NCBI GenBank assembly: GCA_029747015.1
Contig: JAKOGI010000004.1
Coordinates: 1,576,001 to 1,640,000 of the forward strand
Length of the DNA stretch: 64,000 nt
Origin: Carnegiea gigantea
Lineage: Eukaryota > Streptophyta > Magnoliopsida > Caryophyllales > Cactaceae
Direction of reading: 5' to 3'
Of this stretch, positions 47,001 to 58,862 are shown one piece after another (positions within the stretch are counted from its first letter, which is position 1; the number at the start of each line of letters is the position of its first letter). The position numbers and the translations under genes are program-made. Under the pieces are notes generated by a model. The model was not told the origin of the DNA. It searched no databases and saw only the letters and a list, made by a program, of their open reading frames with translations.

Positions 47001-48872
47001 ATGGCTCCCAACAACTCCTTTCAATCAAAAACCGTCGTTCTTGCGTCCTCAATCCCTGCTCCCCCTCGCCCAATCCTGTACAAGCCTTTCAAATTCTTGA
47101 AAAGCTTGTCCCTACAATCAGTGGGAATGGGGATGGATGATATTCCCTTCGAGTGTGGAAGGGAATTGGTGTTCCTCGTAGGGACAATTGCTTGTCCCAT
47201 TAAAGTCGAGTCAGAGGGTACACTATCAGGGTCTCAAGACCAACTCTTGGAAACCCCTGACGGGTTTAATTTTGAGCCGTGCTCCTCTGGGTTGTTTCCT
47301 GACACAGCGACAGAAACAGGGGCTGCCTCTGTCGAAGGTGTGTATGTGGAGGATCTGAATGTCGACTTCCAAGGGAAGTCGAATGAGACATCATAGGAGA
47401 GTTTAGAGCAGGATTCTCTCCCTGAGGCTGAAACCCCCACTCCGGTCGCTCAAACTGGAGAGAAAAGGAAAAGGGTGAAAATAGTGGCCAGGCGAAGCAG
47501 AACGCCAAGAACAAGGCCACAACCAAGGTCTCAGCCCTCTCAAACTCCCTCTTCTCCACAATCCTCCAAGCCTTCTCGCAAATCTGCGAGAATAGCTTTT
47601 CAATCCTCTCACCGTATCTCCAAACCCTCTGCTCCTGTCATCGAGGAGATTTCCTCCTCTTCTACCGAAGGGTTCTCGAGTTCTGACTCTGAGAACACCA
47701 CCTTCAAACAGGGGACACCGGTGTTCTCCGAGTCCTCTGAAGAACAAGCCCCTCCAAAATCAACCACTAAACCTGCTGTGAAGCCCTCTCCTGCGAAAAC
47801 ACCCCTCAAGCGAAAGCCCAGAACAGCCCCCCTACCAGAAGCTACCACCTCTGTTCCTGCCCCCAAACGCCCAAAGCAGTTCACTCCCTCTCCTATGTCT
47901 GACAAACATGCGCAGTTGCTTAAGCGCAATGTCGTCAGGGGGAAGGTAGTGAATGTAAGCTTTTTCGAGGAACAGGGTCTGGGGGTGTTCCTGACCAAGT
48001 TGCGCGCTCAAGGCTGGCTCGACTTGTTTGCAAACACCCAGCTGGGGTGTTCTGTGCCTGAGTTGGCTGAGTTTTACGCCAACTGCAGTGTCACCGAAGG
48101 GGTGGTGACTAGTTTTGTGAATGGGCAACGCATTAAGGTTGATGCGCCCACACTTGGAAAAATTTTGGGAGTACCCTCCCAAGGCTTTGACGTGTATGTG
48201 AGGGAAGACAAAACAGCCCTAGAAACAGCTAGGCTCCCAGAGGTGTCCCAACGCCTCCGTCAAAAACAGGGCCTGAGAACACCCCTCTCTGTTAAGAAGG
48301 GTGAAATGACCTCCCTGCACCAACTATTGTTTATGTTCACTATCAAGAACATAATTCCGCGAGGTCAAGGGCGAAACTCAGCTGATGCCCTCGATCAATG
48401 CCTGGTGGACTTACTGGATCGGGAGGAACCAATCAACCTCCCTGCAATCATGATTCGCCACATAGGGCGAATTGCGAACACCACCCGGGCCCATGATCTT
48501 GGATATGGGTTTCTGCTGACAAGGGTGTTTGAGCACCTTGGGATAGTGCTCACACGGCGAGTGGAGGCCCAAGTCGTTGATGAGATTGGGATTGACACTC
48601 TGCTCGGGTGTGGCTATGAGGTTGGCGAAGGGTCAGTCTCCAAACAGGGTCGTCGACCACCTCGACCACCTGTTTCTGGGCAACCTTCCATCAAACTTGA
48701 GGCTGTTTTTGAGGACAATGCTCGCCTCAAGGATGAGCTCTCAGCTGTCAAGGCTGCTCTTGCTGAGGAGCAAGCCCTCTCCGCCAAATGCCATGAGGAA
48801 TTGCTTGCCCTTCTCTCCACTCTTGCCCCCAGCATTCCTTCTCTACAAACGAGACCACCTCCTGCAACCTGA
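47001..48872 (+). pseudogene. Extra ORF downstream of pol (plant transposon protein domain), one in-frame stop
   Basis: Opens at MAPNNSFQSK (47001). The single TAG at 47394-47396 interrupts it, and the same frame resumes to 48872, giving about 623 codons without the stop. The middle is basic and Ser/Pro-rich with nuclear-signal-like GEKRKRVKIVARRSR and TPLKRKPR. Then comes a globular part with VSFFEEQGLGVFL, ELAEFYAN and VDAPTLGKILGVPSQGF, typical of the putative plant transposon protein domain. A coiled-coil-like end (NARLKDELSAVKAALAEEQAL) follows. The same ORF occurs at 3-623 in a different copia element, so it is a conserved part of this lineage. There is no signal peptide, so it does not look like an envelope protein. 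Confidence 0.85.
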
Positions 48873-49019
48873 TTCTCTAGGCTGTTCTCTTGTCTCCTCC
48901 CCTCTTCGTTTTTGGCATTGTCCTGTTTTTAATGCAATATCTCCTTAATAACGCTTCTTGCACCTTATGCTCTATATTTCTTTTCTTGCATTCATACTGT
49001 TGTTTATGCTTTTTAATGA

Positions 49020-49172
49020 TGCCAAAAGGGGGAATAAGACCATATGAATAAAACCATATGACGTGCTCTATGACCTAGCACCTAAAGGATCCCTATCAGC
49101 ATTAAACGTTGTTAAGCTTTTTAATTTTGTCAATATGGTCACTTGGTTTGTCATCATCAAAAAGGGGGAATT
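49020..49172 (+). other. Repeated polypurine tracts of the Sirevirus
   Basis: AAAAGGGGGAATAAG at about 49024 and AAAAAGGGGGAA directly before the 3' LTR; same architecture as at 936-1120. Confidence 0.75.
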
Positions 49173-50644
49173 TGTTGATTATATTTAGTTTTGATGATAA
49201 CAAATCCAAGAGTAACATATTTGTCTAAGTAATGTTGTTCCAAACAAGCTCTCCAAACAGGGCCTAATACACCGTTGTTCCTACACCGCTGTTTGTGATA
49301 TTTTATTAACCTGGTGGCTAAATGTTGAGAACAAGTCTTAGGAACAGGTTCCGAGCTTCAGTGACACAAGATCAGCAAACAACACATATGGTTTAAGTCT
49401 TGAGAAACATTCAGCTACACAAGATCACCCAAGGAATCAAGGTGACCAAGGTGTTTTGGAGTAGCATATTCACTCTTGACAAGACAACTAATTCTTATAA
49501 GGAGTCTTGGTTAATTTAGTTTTTATCTTTTAGACTCTTGTTAATATGCCAATCTTGAAAGTATCATTTTTAGCACTTCTTGAAAATGGTTTTCGAAAAG
49601 TTGCTTTGGGACACCATTTCCAAACAACCCTGCAAACAGGGTGCCTAGGGTGTTCTCAAAAACTACAGCAGCTACATCAGTCTTATCTGGAAATTTGCTT
49701 CGGTTGGCTGCCAGATCTAAAAAGATTTGTTTTGAATTTTAAAAAAAAAAATTGCAAAACCGTTTTTGCTAAAGATTTCTCTTGAAAGATTCTTATCCCT
49801 TATTTTTAGGTCTTGATTGAATTTGGGATAAATCAAGATTTTATCCTTTTCAAGTTAGATTACTCGGCCAAGATTTTTTAAGAAAATCTTCTCTCCTCTC
49901 TTAGCCGTTTGAAATCTTTGGTGAATCTTCTAAGCGACTAAAAATAGAGGATTTTCCCTATCTTTTGAAAAGAATAGCCGTTGGGTTGTGCGTTTAAATA
50001 TTGAAATTCTCTCTCCCATTTGACAATCCGATTTTTACAAAGAAGTAAGAGATTTTTAGAGCTGAATTTCAAAGAGAAAAACCGTGAGAAGATTGTGCTT
50101 AACTGAGCTTTCAATTTCTTGGCATAATAGGACTTCATTGTACCTTACATCTGCTTAAGTCAGAAGCACCCCAGTAAGGTGTTTTGTACCCCTATTCTCA
50201 GAACAGAAAGTGAGTGAGTGTGTCCTCAGTCGTGTGGACTTTGGACGTGTCCTATCTGGTGAGATTGGACGTGGTGTAACCTGTCTTAGGGAAGAAGGTT
50301 ACGTGGGTTACAAGTTGTAACAAGGAGTGTTGCTTTTGTAACATTTTCAGCCCGTTAGTGAAGTGGTTAAATCCTACACGAGGTAGGTCGTGGTTTTTCA
50401 CACCTCAGTTGGGCTAGAGTTGTTTTCCACGTAAAAATTGTGTGTGCTTTATTTCCGCATTTATTGCTTTGAATTTCGCTACTGAATCAATTGAGAACAA
50501 CCGCTAGGAACAAGGCGTAAGGTTGTTTGTGATTTACAAACAATCTCTACAATCAAGTGCTACGGTTGTTTGTCAGTTATTAGGCGAAAATCGACCACCA
50601 CAATTCACCCCCCTCTTGTGGTTGTGTACTCTTGGAATTCAACA
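49173..50644 (+). repeat. 3' LTR of the Sirevirus
   Basis: TGTTGATTATATTTAG...GGAATTCAACA, a close match to 40593-42060; one short patch near the end (AACCGCTAGGAACAAGGCG) differs more than the rest. Confidence 0.95.
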
Positions 50645-53060
50645 TAGGCAGATGAAGCTAATTGTGATTGTGACAAGAAGATTTTGAAGAGGTTCAATGA
50701 AGTGAAGATGGAGCTAATTGCAATGATTATAATTGTTTCATTTGTTATGGTTGTTTGAAGCCTAGGACAATATATGTATATCAAAAAGCAAGGTTGTAGT
50801 TGAAAATATATTAGGTAATGAAGAAGTTGGAGGGCCTATTGTCATCAATGCCTTGGCTTTGATTTCTTTGTCTTTGCACGTTTTGTTTGTTCACCTCCTC
50901 CTGATTTTTCTTTCCTTTTCCTCTTCTCTACTCCAGCTGAAGTGGCCTTCTTTTTCTTCTTCCGTATTAGCATGCCATATTCATCTCTTAGTCTTTCATA
51001 GGTAGCTAAGTTGTGCCCCAACTACTTGCATTTTCGGCATCTAAATGACAAAATTTGTTATCAACTTTTCAACATAATAAGAAGCAAAATAGGAGGCTAT
51101 GCTGAGAAGCAAGATAGGGGAGGCATAATACAGAGTAATTTTGTAATTTACCTGGTGGTGCCATAATTAAATGACGTGGTCCCTATCGCAAGTGGCAGAA
51201 GCTGAGAGTCTCTTCTCTTGTATTCTTCTGGTCTTCCCTTCTTGACTTGTGAATATGGTGCATGAAGTTCAGGAAGGATTCTGTTCTCCCACATAGTTGG
51301 AGTAGACATAGGATGTACTATGGTATCGTACAACTTCCTATATTTCTCAACCTTAAACCAATCATTACAATAATCTTGAAACTTGTCCCTCATCCTTAAA
51401 ATGCATCTTACAGCATGTTTGCAAGGTATCATGCTTGCAAGGTATCCCACTAATCTGTCACATTTGACAGTCACAAATTCTATCACCCAACCTAATAGTG
51501 AAGTTGGTTTTGCCTTCAGTGACATCAAACTCCTCCCTCCCTGCATGGATGATGCTACTGCAATTCCCGCTTTCCCCTTCATAAGCTTTATTTGCTTCTC
51601 CACAGAGGGAACAACTTTACCCTACCATGATTGAGCCTTTTCAAATCTCCTAACATCCTTCCACAAGCTTCCTAATATCCTCTAATATCGTGAAAATAGG
51701 CTTACCCCTAAAATTCAGGATAGCATGGTTAAAACTTTCAACGAAGTTATTTGTATTGTCAGGACATTTTAGGGTCTAATCAAACTTAAATCTTGCCCAA
51801 TGCTCTAAAGGCTCAATATCCCTCAACCAATGGTATGCTACGACATATTTTTCCTTAATTTGTTCAATGGCTTTATCATGCACATAAGCAGAATATGCAT
51901 TTATAGCAATGTACAAATAAGCATGGAACTAATCACCTAGGTGTAAATACCAGTACCCGCAAGAATAAGACATACTGTGGACAGTACAGCAACTACAACT
52001 ACAAAACACCTTGTATCCATTGCACAAAGTCAGGAGACAGAGCTTGTTAGCTGGGTAAGATGATGCAAAGTTCTTGTACAAGTGGATGACATAAACCCTT
52101 CTTCTAGCTGTTGGCATAACATTGTTCAATGCACTGATGATTCCCTTTTATTGTGTATGAATCAGTTATTAAAAAAATGACATACATAATAAGTCTTGCA
52201 AGCATTTAATGAAATTACCTTATGCCTGTCAGATAGTATAGTGAATCTGGACTGATTCTCAACAGCATCAAGAACTCTCATAAGCCCATCCAACAAGAAG
52301 CACCACTCTTGGTGATTTTCTTTCTCAACAACTGCATAAGCCAAGAAAATCGGCCATTATTCCCATAGAGGCCCATGGCTGTCATCAGCACACGCTTATG
52401 CAGTCCCTTTAAATGACATGCATCAATCCTAATAATTGGCCTGCAGTGTTCTTCGAATGAAGAAATAGCAGGCCTAATTCCAATGAATGAGTGCTTAAAG
52501 GTGAGGTTCTTCCCAGGACCTTCATCAATCCAATTTATGAAGTATGTGCACCCAGGATTCTTTGCTTTAAATTCCTCAATGTAGTGAGCTAACATCCTAT
52601 ATCCCTCTTCATGTTTGCCTTCAATAATCTCTCTCATATTTCTTATAGTCCGCCAACAAGTGTAGTTAGGGACTCGAATGCCAAACTTATTCAGAATGTA
52701 CTCCTGCATTCCTGCTACTTTCATCTTTGGACTAGCTCTAAATACTGACAAAAATAGTTGACTACCCATTTTGAGGTTGCCATCCTATTTGGTTATGGCC
52801 TAGGACAAGAATGTCTCCCTGTGATTGTCTTCACCATCCATGTCAGACTATCAACAAGAACACTGCAATGGATCCTCCAGTTACACCCAAGATATGCACA
52901 TTTCTGTGTGTACCTTGTCTTCTCATTTTTTATCTTTTGTAAATAAAACACCTTCTTGAATACAAAGGTCCTTAACCACTTGTAGCATATCCTATTTGCT
53001 TGCAAATATATGCCCCGGTGCTAAACTTACACTTCCATCTCTATTCCTACTCCACATAAC

Positions 53061-54436
53061 TGTTAGGGAAAAAACATAGTTTTAATATTTATAAACCCCA
53101 AGTGTAAGGTGTATCGTTGAGTACTTGGGATGTCGTCCGCAGAGAATTATGTTTCCAACTACCAAGGCTAACTAAAGCGTCTCGAGCTAGGCAAAATCAA
53201 AGGAAAACAAAGGGAAAACTAAACTACGCTAACAAATATAGAAAAAGTGACTTGGAGTTGTGATTTGACCAATGGACGAATCAACTAATCAAGACGAGTC
53301 CTAACCTACCCAAACTACACTATGAACAAGAGATGGTCGGTTGCACCATCAAAGACCACCCAAGCCCTCTCTCAAGGGTCATGAGCTAGTCTAATTCGCC
53401 TAACCACCTATTTTCATGGGGTTAGCCCAATTAGACCACAAAACTAGCAACCCCGGACCTAGCTCGATTCGGATACTATTTTCATGTCCCGAACTCGGCT
53501 ATTCCCTCTCCCACACTAGCTAATTGACCTCACCTCTCAGCATAAGTCAACAGCCTAAAAATATGGATGAAAGCTCTCTCAAGTATTTCATCGAACACTT
53601 GACGGGCGTGAGGGAAACCTCTAGGTTCTACGCATGGATTGGGTATGGCTAGGCCTGAAACAAGATCAATTAGCCATCAAGAAGCTAACCACAATCCAAA
53701 CCCACAAGATCGAACAATCAATCATCAACAAAACACAAAAACCCAAACCTAAACTAACGAAGAACACCAGCATGAACTAGAGAGAAGGAGCATGAAACTA
53801 AATTAATTCTAACAAACAATCGAACATGAATTAAACACAAAAACTAAATAATTGAATCAAATCAAAACTAAACATATGAACTAAATTAACAAAATCTAAT
53901 ACAAGAACGAAACAAGAAATAGAGAGAGAGGGGAGAGAAGACTTATGATTGATGCAAAGAACTCGAAATCCAAGTGCTTGAATCTAAAGTTAACTCAATA
54001 CAATCCTAATCTAATCCCCTCAATGGGGTTTTTATTGCCTAAAATCTAATCTAAACTAACCTAGAAAAGTACGAGCAGAACCCCCCGAAAACCACGAAGG
54101 AAGTGCGTTTAAATAGGACTCGGCGAGAACGAAATAGCGCACGCGAACAGGAAGAGGCACGACCGTGCCTATGTGGCACGGCCGTGCCACGTGGCACATT
54201 GCTAGCCGGTTTTGCCCGGCTGGCTCCGTTTTCCGTCTTTTCGCCTGTTTTGATCCTTTTTCGCCCCTTTTCGCGGTATTTACTTGGTTCAACTTATTAT
54301 CTACGAGAATAAACAAAACAAGTAAAAATCTCAAAGAATACTGAATAAAACAAGAAAAACTCTAAAGATTACGTTATTATACGAGCTAAGATTGGGCGAA
54401 AAAGGCATGCAAAATGCGACAAATTATCGCCTAACA
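53061..54436 (-). repeat. 3' LTR of the gag-only element
   Basis: Left copy in window coordinates. Contains the palindromic GGCACGGCCGTGCC once in full, with a neighbouring GGCACGACCGTGCC (about 54155-54200). Confidence 0.9.
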
Positions 54437-56082
54437 AATACCCCCACACCTATCTTTTGCTCGTCCTCGAGCAAAATAAAAGAAAAACTAACCTAGGAAC
54501 CTAACTCACTTTCACGGGAATCGCGATTGCATTTAGCGTATGCAACAAGCCCTTTACACCCCTTGGTTCCCCCAAGTGGACGAGTAAGGTCTCGTGAGAG
54601 TTTGCAAAAGATATACCCACAAAATCTCAAAAAGGAAAAACAAAGAAAAGAAAAACAAAAATCGAAAAATAAAAACGACAAAACATAATATATACATTGG
54701 GATAAACTGTACACAATCAAATTAACCAAAACCCCCTAGTAGCTCAAGTATCAGTCTGTACACAAGCATTACATGCATTTCAGGATACATTATTCCAAAG
54801 AATGGCATCCAGAGCTCAGCTTTTCACCCCACGACGCATGAGAACATTGAATCTATCCTGGTGCCTGGTGTGCAAGTGTATCATCACCCTAAAACTTGGC
54901 CTACCAAAGTCAAACTCAATCCCACGCAACTGACACAAGCTACCTTTTTGAATGGCTAACATGGAAAGCAAGCTTCCCCAGTAGCAGTATTGCCTCAAAG
55001 GGTAACACCCAGTAGTGCACGCCTCAAAGGGAGTACTTATCATTCCAAACTCTTTTCTTCCCCACTTTTTTTCTTTCCATTATTTTTTCAATACAAACTC
55101 TTGCCACGTCTCAAAGGGATACACCCAATAGCGCATGAGTTTGCTTATTTTTTGCTTTTTTATTTTTGGAAAGGGGGTGCAAGCACATACAAAGGGAACT
55201 GTGCAGTAGGCAAGTGGGAGAGCCGATCACGAAAGATTAAGAATATAAGGTAATGATAGTATAATAGTCAGGATTGGATTACAAAGTTACAATGTACTGT
55301 TGAGGTTAGAACTGAGGCCTAAAACGACAAACTTGAGACGAATATCTATCATGTACATTATACTTGTATACGAGCTAATAGCCAAGGTACCAGAGATCAA
55401 GGCTGATCAAAATAGTACAAAACTCCCCTAAACCTCAAAAGAAAAGAAAAGATTATACAAAAAAGAGAAAAAAGGTGAAAAATCTAAGCAAAAAATGAAA
55501 AATTTTCACAAATAAGAATAAAAGGGAAGACGATGACCCCACCCCCACATCTAAATTTCACAATGTCCTCATTGGGAGTTGAGAGTCATCAGCAACCACA
55601 AAAACACACAAAAATAAAGAAAACAAAATCAAACACAAGACACATAAAACACAATAAACGCACACAACAACACTAAACCTGCACAATATATACACAGGCT
55701 AGTACACTCTTCCAAAAACACTCACTAAAATCAAAAACAAGACCACACATATATACAAAACTAACCACCAAAAACAAGGACATACCAAGCCATCAACACC
55801 AGCAATCACAACACACAAATATCCATAAAAACACAAAAACGGTGATCATAGCCATCATTGGCTCAACAACATCCCAAATATCAACTCAAGATGATCACCA
55901 ACAAAAACACAATCCTAGTATCCACAACTAAATAAAAAGAAAACGAAAGAAAATAAAAAGAAGGGAGAAGAGTTAGAACAAGTATACCAGGTCGGGTACT
56001 GATTGTACCCGAACTACGCCTCTCTAGGATGGTGTTGTGGAGGCCTGAGGAGCATCAGCCACTCCTCATCATCGCTCAGGAC
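54437..56082 (-). other. Non-coding 3' internal region of the gag-only element
   Basis: About 1.6 kb without a supportable ORF, low in complexity in places (A/C-rich 55600-55930). A phrase like CTCAAAGGG...ACACCCA/AGTACTT is repeated at about 54995, 55021 and 55111. Directly inside the LTR the minus strand is GGTGTGGGGGTATT, a plausible polypurine tract. Confidence 0.6.
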
Positions 56083-56400
56083 TTACGCCGTGAACTCGGA
56101 TGCCGTCAAAGCTCGTAAGAGCTTATCATGCATTGCTGCATGCATCTCAGAATGGTGTGAATAAGAGAACACTGGTAAAGATGGAGCAAACAAAGTTAGT
56201 GCCCTCTTAAACTCATCAAATACCTTGGAGAAATCAGCAGAATAATCGAATGCAATAATCAACATGATTTTTCCAGGCATGCCCTCTAGGTACAGACGAT
56301 AAGGATCAAGGAAGGGGTCATACCCTCTAAAAGTATCTAGAGACTTACAACAGTCAACCTCATTCCCTTCAAATATCACATGAGGATTGATAAGTAACAT
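56083..56400 (-). CDS. Small second ORF of the gag-only element
   Basis: 105 codons on the minus strand, slightly overlapping the gag reading frame (different frame). It opens MLLINPHVIF and contains DCCKSLDTFRGYDPFLDPY. The first residues may be non-coding; it could also be the frame-shifted end of gag. I do not recognise the family. There are no signal or membrane segments. Confidence 0.4.
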   Translation of the reverse strand: MLLINPHVIFEGNEVDCCKSLDTFRGYDPFLDPYRLYLEGMPGKIMLIIAFDYSADFSKVFDEFKRALTLFAPSLPVFSYSHHSEMHAAMHDKLLRALTASEFTA

Positions 56401-57028
56401 ATCACAACACTTTGGGGAATGGGAGGGTTGTGAACATAAGAGGAAACATGGAATGTATCAAGAGAGTTGGGGGATATATTATCAATAAAATCATGACTAG
56501 TTGGTCCTGCAACCACAACATCCATGCCTGAAGTCCCTGTGGGAGTCTCATGAAAATCATGCACCTCAATAGAAATATTGCCGGACTCAGACCAAGTATC
56601 ATCCTTATCAACACTAGCGCTAATGCCGAGGGTCTCACCTACCTCGAACTCCGTCGACTGAGCTAAAGAGGAAGGTGTATCAGGAAAGGTCATGATAAAC
56701 GTAGTATTGTCCCAAAGGGTATTAGGAAAGGATGGAGCAACGGTGAGTAAAGTAGTCAAGGGAGGGTCGAGTACGTCCTCTAGTCCGGACTCTAGAGGAG
56801 GGAAAGACACACCATCATCACACAGATTGACATCAAGTCTAGGAGCACTAGAACTAAGGTCAGTCTCGGGTGATAGGTCATACTCCCGCAGTTTGTTAGC
56901 AAACTCAATTTGTTGCTTATTCATTGTCTCTATCATATTGCTAAGTTTAGCATAGCCTTCATTCGAAATATAATAGGGACAAGAATTACTGGCGTGATCA
57001 GAACAATGGCAAATTTTGCACACAGGAG

Positions 57029-58447
57029 TGTTGAACGGTAAATTTACCTATTTTACGTGCCTCTTTCACCTACTTTTCGCTCGTATAATAACTTAATCTT
57101 TAGAATTTTTACTCGTTTTATTTATGTTTTGTAGGAAATAACTCCAAATCAAGCAAACGTCGCAGAAAGGGACGAAGATGGGACAAAACGATGAAAATCA
57201 GCGAAAACAGGCGAAAAACAGCAGTGCACGGCCATCCTGCAGGGAGGCACGACCGTGCACCGGTGGCCGAAGCCACGCACGGCCAGCACGGCCAGGCGCA
57301 CGGCCGTGCGTTCTGGCCGTGCGTGGTGGCGCACGGTCGGCCGTGCGTGGTGGCACGGCCGTGCGTCGGGCCTGCGTTCGCGATATAACCCCTTTTTGCC
57401 AGTTTGTTCGGGGAGTTCGTTCGGGGTTTCTCCTTGGGCGATTCTTAGGGTAGTTTAGGTTAGGTTTATCCAATAAAAACCTCAATAGGAGGATTAGATT
57501 AGGATCTCAGTTGTTTGTATTTTGGGATTCTTGCTTGTGGATTTCAAGTTCTTCAATCAATTCAAGCATAAGTTTCCCTCTTCCTTTTCTCTATTTATTT
57601 CATTGTTCTTGTTTATGTTTTGTTAGTTTTAATTCTTGTATTTGATTTGCCTAAGTTTATATGTTTGGTTTTCATTGTTGATTCATGTTATCTAGTTGTT
57701 TGAATTCGTTTTATTTCATTGCCTTTGTTTCGTTCTTCGTGTTCATGTTCTTATTTGTTAGTTTAGGTTTTCATTCGTTTTTGATGATTAGTTGTTAGAT
57801 TTTGTTGGCTTGGATTGTGATTAGCCTCTTGATGGCTAATTAATCTTGTATTAGGCCTAATCATGCCCAATCTTTGCCTAGAACATAGAGTTTTCCTTCA
57901 CGCCCGCCAAGTGTTCGATGAAATGCCTGAGAGGGCTTTCATCCATATTATTGGGCGATTGACTTATGCTGAGAGGTGAGGTCAATTAGCTAGTGTGGGA
58001 GAGGGAATAGCCGAGTTCGGGACACGAAAATAGTATCCGAATCGAGCTAGGTCCGGGGTTGCTAGTTTTGTGGTCTAATTCGCCTAACCCCACGAAAGTA
58101 GGTGGTTACACGAGTTAGACTAGCTCATGACCCTTGAGAGAGGGCTTGGGTGGTCTTTGATGGTGCAACCGACCATCTCTTGTTCATGGTGTGGTTCGGG
58201 TAGGTTAGGACCTGTCTTGATTAGTTGGTTCATCACTTGGTGAAATCACAACTCCAAGTCGTTTGTTTCTGTATTTGTAGCGTAGTTTAGTTTCCCCTTC
58301 TCACCCTTCGATCCTGCCTAGCTTGAGACGCTCTAGTGAACTCTGGTAGTTGGAAACCCAATTCCCTGTGGACGACACCCCAAGTACTCAATGACATACC
58401 TTGCACTTGGGGTTTATAAATATTAAAACTCTGTTTTTCTTACAACA
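57029..58447 (+). mobile_element. Nested solo LTR (1419 bp)
   Basis: Begins TGTTGAACGG, ends CTTACAACA, and is flanked by AGGAG at 57024-57028 and 58448-58452. It is related to the LTRs of its host element but in the opposite orientation and clearly diverged, so it comes from a sister family. No internal region remains. Confidence 0.9.
57220..57385. repeat. Array of palindromic CACGGCCGTG motifs in the solo LTR
   Basis: About ten CACGGCC/GGCCGTGCG units within 165 bp, several as perfect palindromes such as GGCACGGCCGTGCG. The two flanking LTRs have only two or three such units at the equivalent place, so the array has expanded here. Very GC-rich against an AT-rich background; strong hairpins are expected. 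Confidence 0.85.
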
Positions 58448-58838
58448 AGGAGGGGCATAATCAGGGATGCAAGGGGGTGGGGTATAAGAATCAAAACAAC
58501 TAGTTTCAAATTCATAAGTATCCCAAGCCAACCAATCAAGAAAATCACATGCTTCATTAACATCTTTAACACAGAAATCCCAGTACTCTAAAAGAGCACG
58601 GGTCTCACAATTTACACCCTCATAAACTGTATTTAAAAGCTCCCACTTCTCCACACAAAAATCGCAATGAGCAAGAAAAGCATGTAATCTATCATAGTAT
58701 CTCCAAAACAATTCATGCTCATATTGAGGGAAGTGGGAAAGAGACATTTTTTTTAAAAAATTTTCCAATTTTTTTTTTTTCAAAATAAAAGCTTAGTCTC
58801 GAATGCCCAAGTAAGCTCTAATATTGGAAAGCGCCAAT

Positions 58839-58855
58839 TCCCCGGCAACGGCGCT
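58839..58855 (-). other. Primer-binding site (tRNA-Asp) of the gag-only element
   Basis: On the minus strand AGCGCCGTTGCCGGGGA, seven bases from the 5' LTR, matches the complement of the tRNA-Asp 3' end with one changed base. This fixes the element's orientation. Confidence 0.85.
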
Positions 58856-58862
58856 AAAAACT

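Larger units (their letters stand above)
40593..50644 (+). mobile_element. Sirevirus-type Ty1/copia retrotransposon (10.05 kb)
   Basis: LTRs of 1468 and 1472 bp, both TG...CA, differ by a few dozen changes by my rough count (about 98% identical). The 5-bp duplication TAGGC lies at 40588-40592 and 50645-50649. The order is 5' LTR, primer site, gag, protease, integrase, RT-RNase H, an extra ORF, repeated polypurine tracts, 3' LTR. Integrase before RT places it in Ty1/copia. The polyprotein has three frameshifts and the extra ORF one stop, so it is not autonomous now. Confidence 0.95.
40420..50758 (+). pseudogene. GRF-type zinc-finger gene of the MULE, interrupted by a Sirevirus
   Basis: The 5' leader has an intron (about 40071-40390). 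The ATG at 40420 opens MAIEGSSSSRYN..., then CPRCNCQATRKVS and GRRYYKCLRCENFVK, a zf-GRF type finger (CPxC ... RxYYxC). The frame hits TAG at 40588, at the position where relatives have Trp (FVK-W-ADE). The Sirevirus lies at 40593-50644; after it the same frame continues from 50648 (ADEANCDCDKKILKRF...) to TGA at 50756-50758. The tail is hydrophobic (MIIIVSFVMVV), like the single C-terminal membrane segment seen in many small plant GRF proteins. Restoring the empty site keeps the frame apart from the TAG. Function is unknown; it stands where mudrB stands in MuDR. Confidence 0.75.
56376..58783 (-). pseudogene. Gag-like gene interrupted by a solo LTR
   Basis: The 5' part is 58453-58783 (MSLSHFPQYEHELF, then WELLNTVYEGVN and ALLEYWDFCV, a retrotransposon-gag-like core). 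The 3' part is 56376-57023, with a zinc knuckle CKICHCSDHASNSC (CX2CX4HX4C) near its start, then an acidic, Ser/Thr-rich tail. The two parts are separated by the solo LTR 57029-58447; removing it and one copy of its 5-bp duplication (1424 bp in all) brings them back into one frame, which confirms that they were one gene. No protease motif is seen. Confidence 0.75.

Noticed and set aside
57178..57453. ORFs rich in Arg/Gly/Ala in the nested solo LTR
   Set aside because: They come from the CACGGCCGTG palindrome array and occur on both strands.
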